DNA from: Clostridiales bacterium | GTDB lineage: Bacteria; Bacillota; Clostridia; Christensenellales; Aristaeellaceae | Length of the DNA stretch: 64,000 bases | Direction: 5' to 3' | Assembly: GCA_015056365.1 (NCBI GenBank) | Contig: SVGM01000012.1 | Coordinates: 1 to 64,000 of the forward strand | In this document: piece by piece, positions 63,366 to 64,000 of the stretch | Layout of the letters: the number at the start of each line of letters is the position of its first letter | Position numbering within the stretch: the stretch's first letter is position 1 | Notes under the pieces: model-generated | The model's input: the letters and a program-made list of their open reading frames with translations, nothing else | What the model was told of the DNA's origin: nothing | The model's database searches: none | Program-made: the position numbers and the translations under genes

Positions 63366-64000
63366 ATGACTCAGACCACGACCGTTCATCCGCGCGGCGG
63401 TTGGCAGCAGGATGAGATTGATATGCTTTTTCATGCGGTGAGAGACGCCGCTCAGGAGGGGAAGCCGCTTCGCAATGTGTTTGCCGACGTGGGGGAGCAG
63501 CTGAACCGTAAACCCAACAGCATCCGCAACTACTACTATGCCAAGGTGAAGGAAACGCCGGAGCTGGCCCCCGGTAAGATTTCCTTTCGCGCCTTTTCTG
63601 AGGAAGAGCTTCATGCGCTCTTGCGGGATGTGCTCATCGCCCGGGGAAAAGGGGAGAGCGTACGCGCCTGCGTTACCCGGCGCGCCGGCGGCGATCGTTC
63701 CGCTATGCTGCGTTACCAGAACAAATATCGCTCCATTTTGAAAAACAAGCCGGAAATGCTGGAGGAGATCGCTAACGAGCTGCGTCAGGAAGGACTGCCC
63801 TGTCCGGAAAACGTAGCCGCCTATCGGCATTATGGGCAGCCGGACAGCCTGCCCGCCGGCCTGGATGCGCTGGAGAAGAATCTGCGCGAGCCGGGCGTGG
63901 CAGCTATGCTGGATGGACTCAACAGCCTGCTTCGCCGTATGGATGCGCAGAGTGCAGCACTCCGTGAACGCACCGAGGCCGAGGAGGAGCAAAAGGTGCC
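63366..64000 (+). CDS. Myb/SANT-like DNA-binding protein (partial, runs off the window)
   Basis: GGWQQDEIDMLFHAVRDAAQEGKPLRNVFADVGEQLNRKPNSIRNYYYAKVK; open to the window end and so missing from the ORF track; GGAGG upstream. Confidence 0.75.
   Translation, partial: MTQTTTVHPRGGWQQDEIDMLFHAVRDAAQEGKPLRNVFADVGEQLNRKPNSIRNYYYAKVKETPELAPGKISFRAFSEEELHALLRDVLIARGKGESVRACVTRRAGGDRSAMLRYQNKYRSILKNKPEMLEEIANELRQEGLPCPENVAAYRHYGQPDSLPAGLDALEKNLREPGVAAMLDGLNSLLRRMDAQSAALRERTEAEEEQKV

Overview
The window looks like chromosomal DNA from a GC-rich, Clostridia-type anaerobe (taxon inferred from gene content and style). It is mostly housekeeping. It holds a five-tRNA cluster; an archaeal/type-2 AspRS; a NUDIX hydrolase; GH9 and GH3 glycosidases; two SSS-family symporters; a LysR regulator; nagA; a MATE transporter; an aryl/2-oxo-acid cluster on the minus strand (ACT protein, paaK, iorB, iorA, acyl-CoA synthetase); several secreted orphan proteins; queT; a large pur operon on the plus strand (purE-F-M-N, standalone IMP cyclohydrolase, standalone AICAR transformylase, purD, purL, fhs); a pyr operon on the minus strand (pyrC-carB-pyrK-pyrD-pyrF-orphan-pyrE-pyrB-pyrI); an orphan M56/BlaR1-type peptidase; and nifJ (PFOR). 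The most interesting signal is non-coding. (1) A ~120-210 bp interspersed intergenic element occurs at three loci in both orientations. Its copies show compensatory changes in several hairpins. (2) A family of short hairpins with a constant AUUUCAU/AUGAAAU-type apex and covarying stems occurs in the same spacers. (3) Structured leaders precede purE (four-way-junction-like) and nifJ (12-bp closing helix), and a three-way attenuator precedes pyrC. No CRISPR array, prophage, transposase or defence system was recognised. All structures were read by eye, with no folding or database search.
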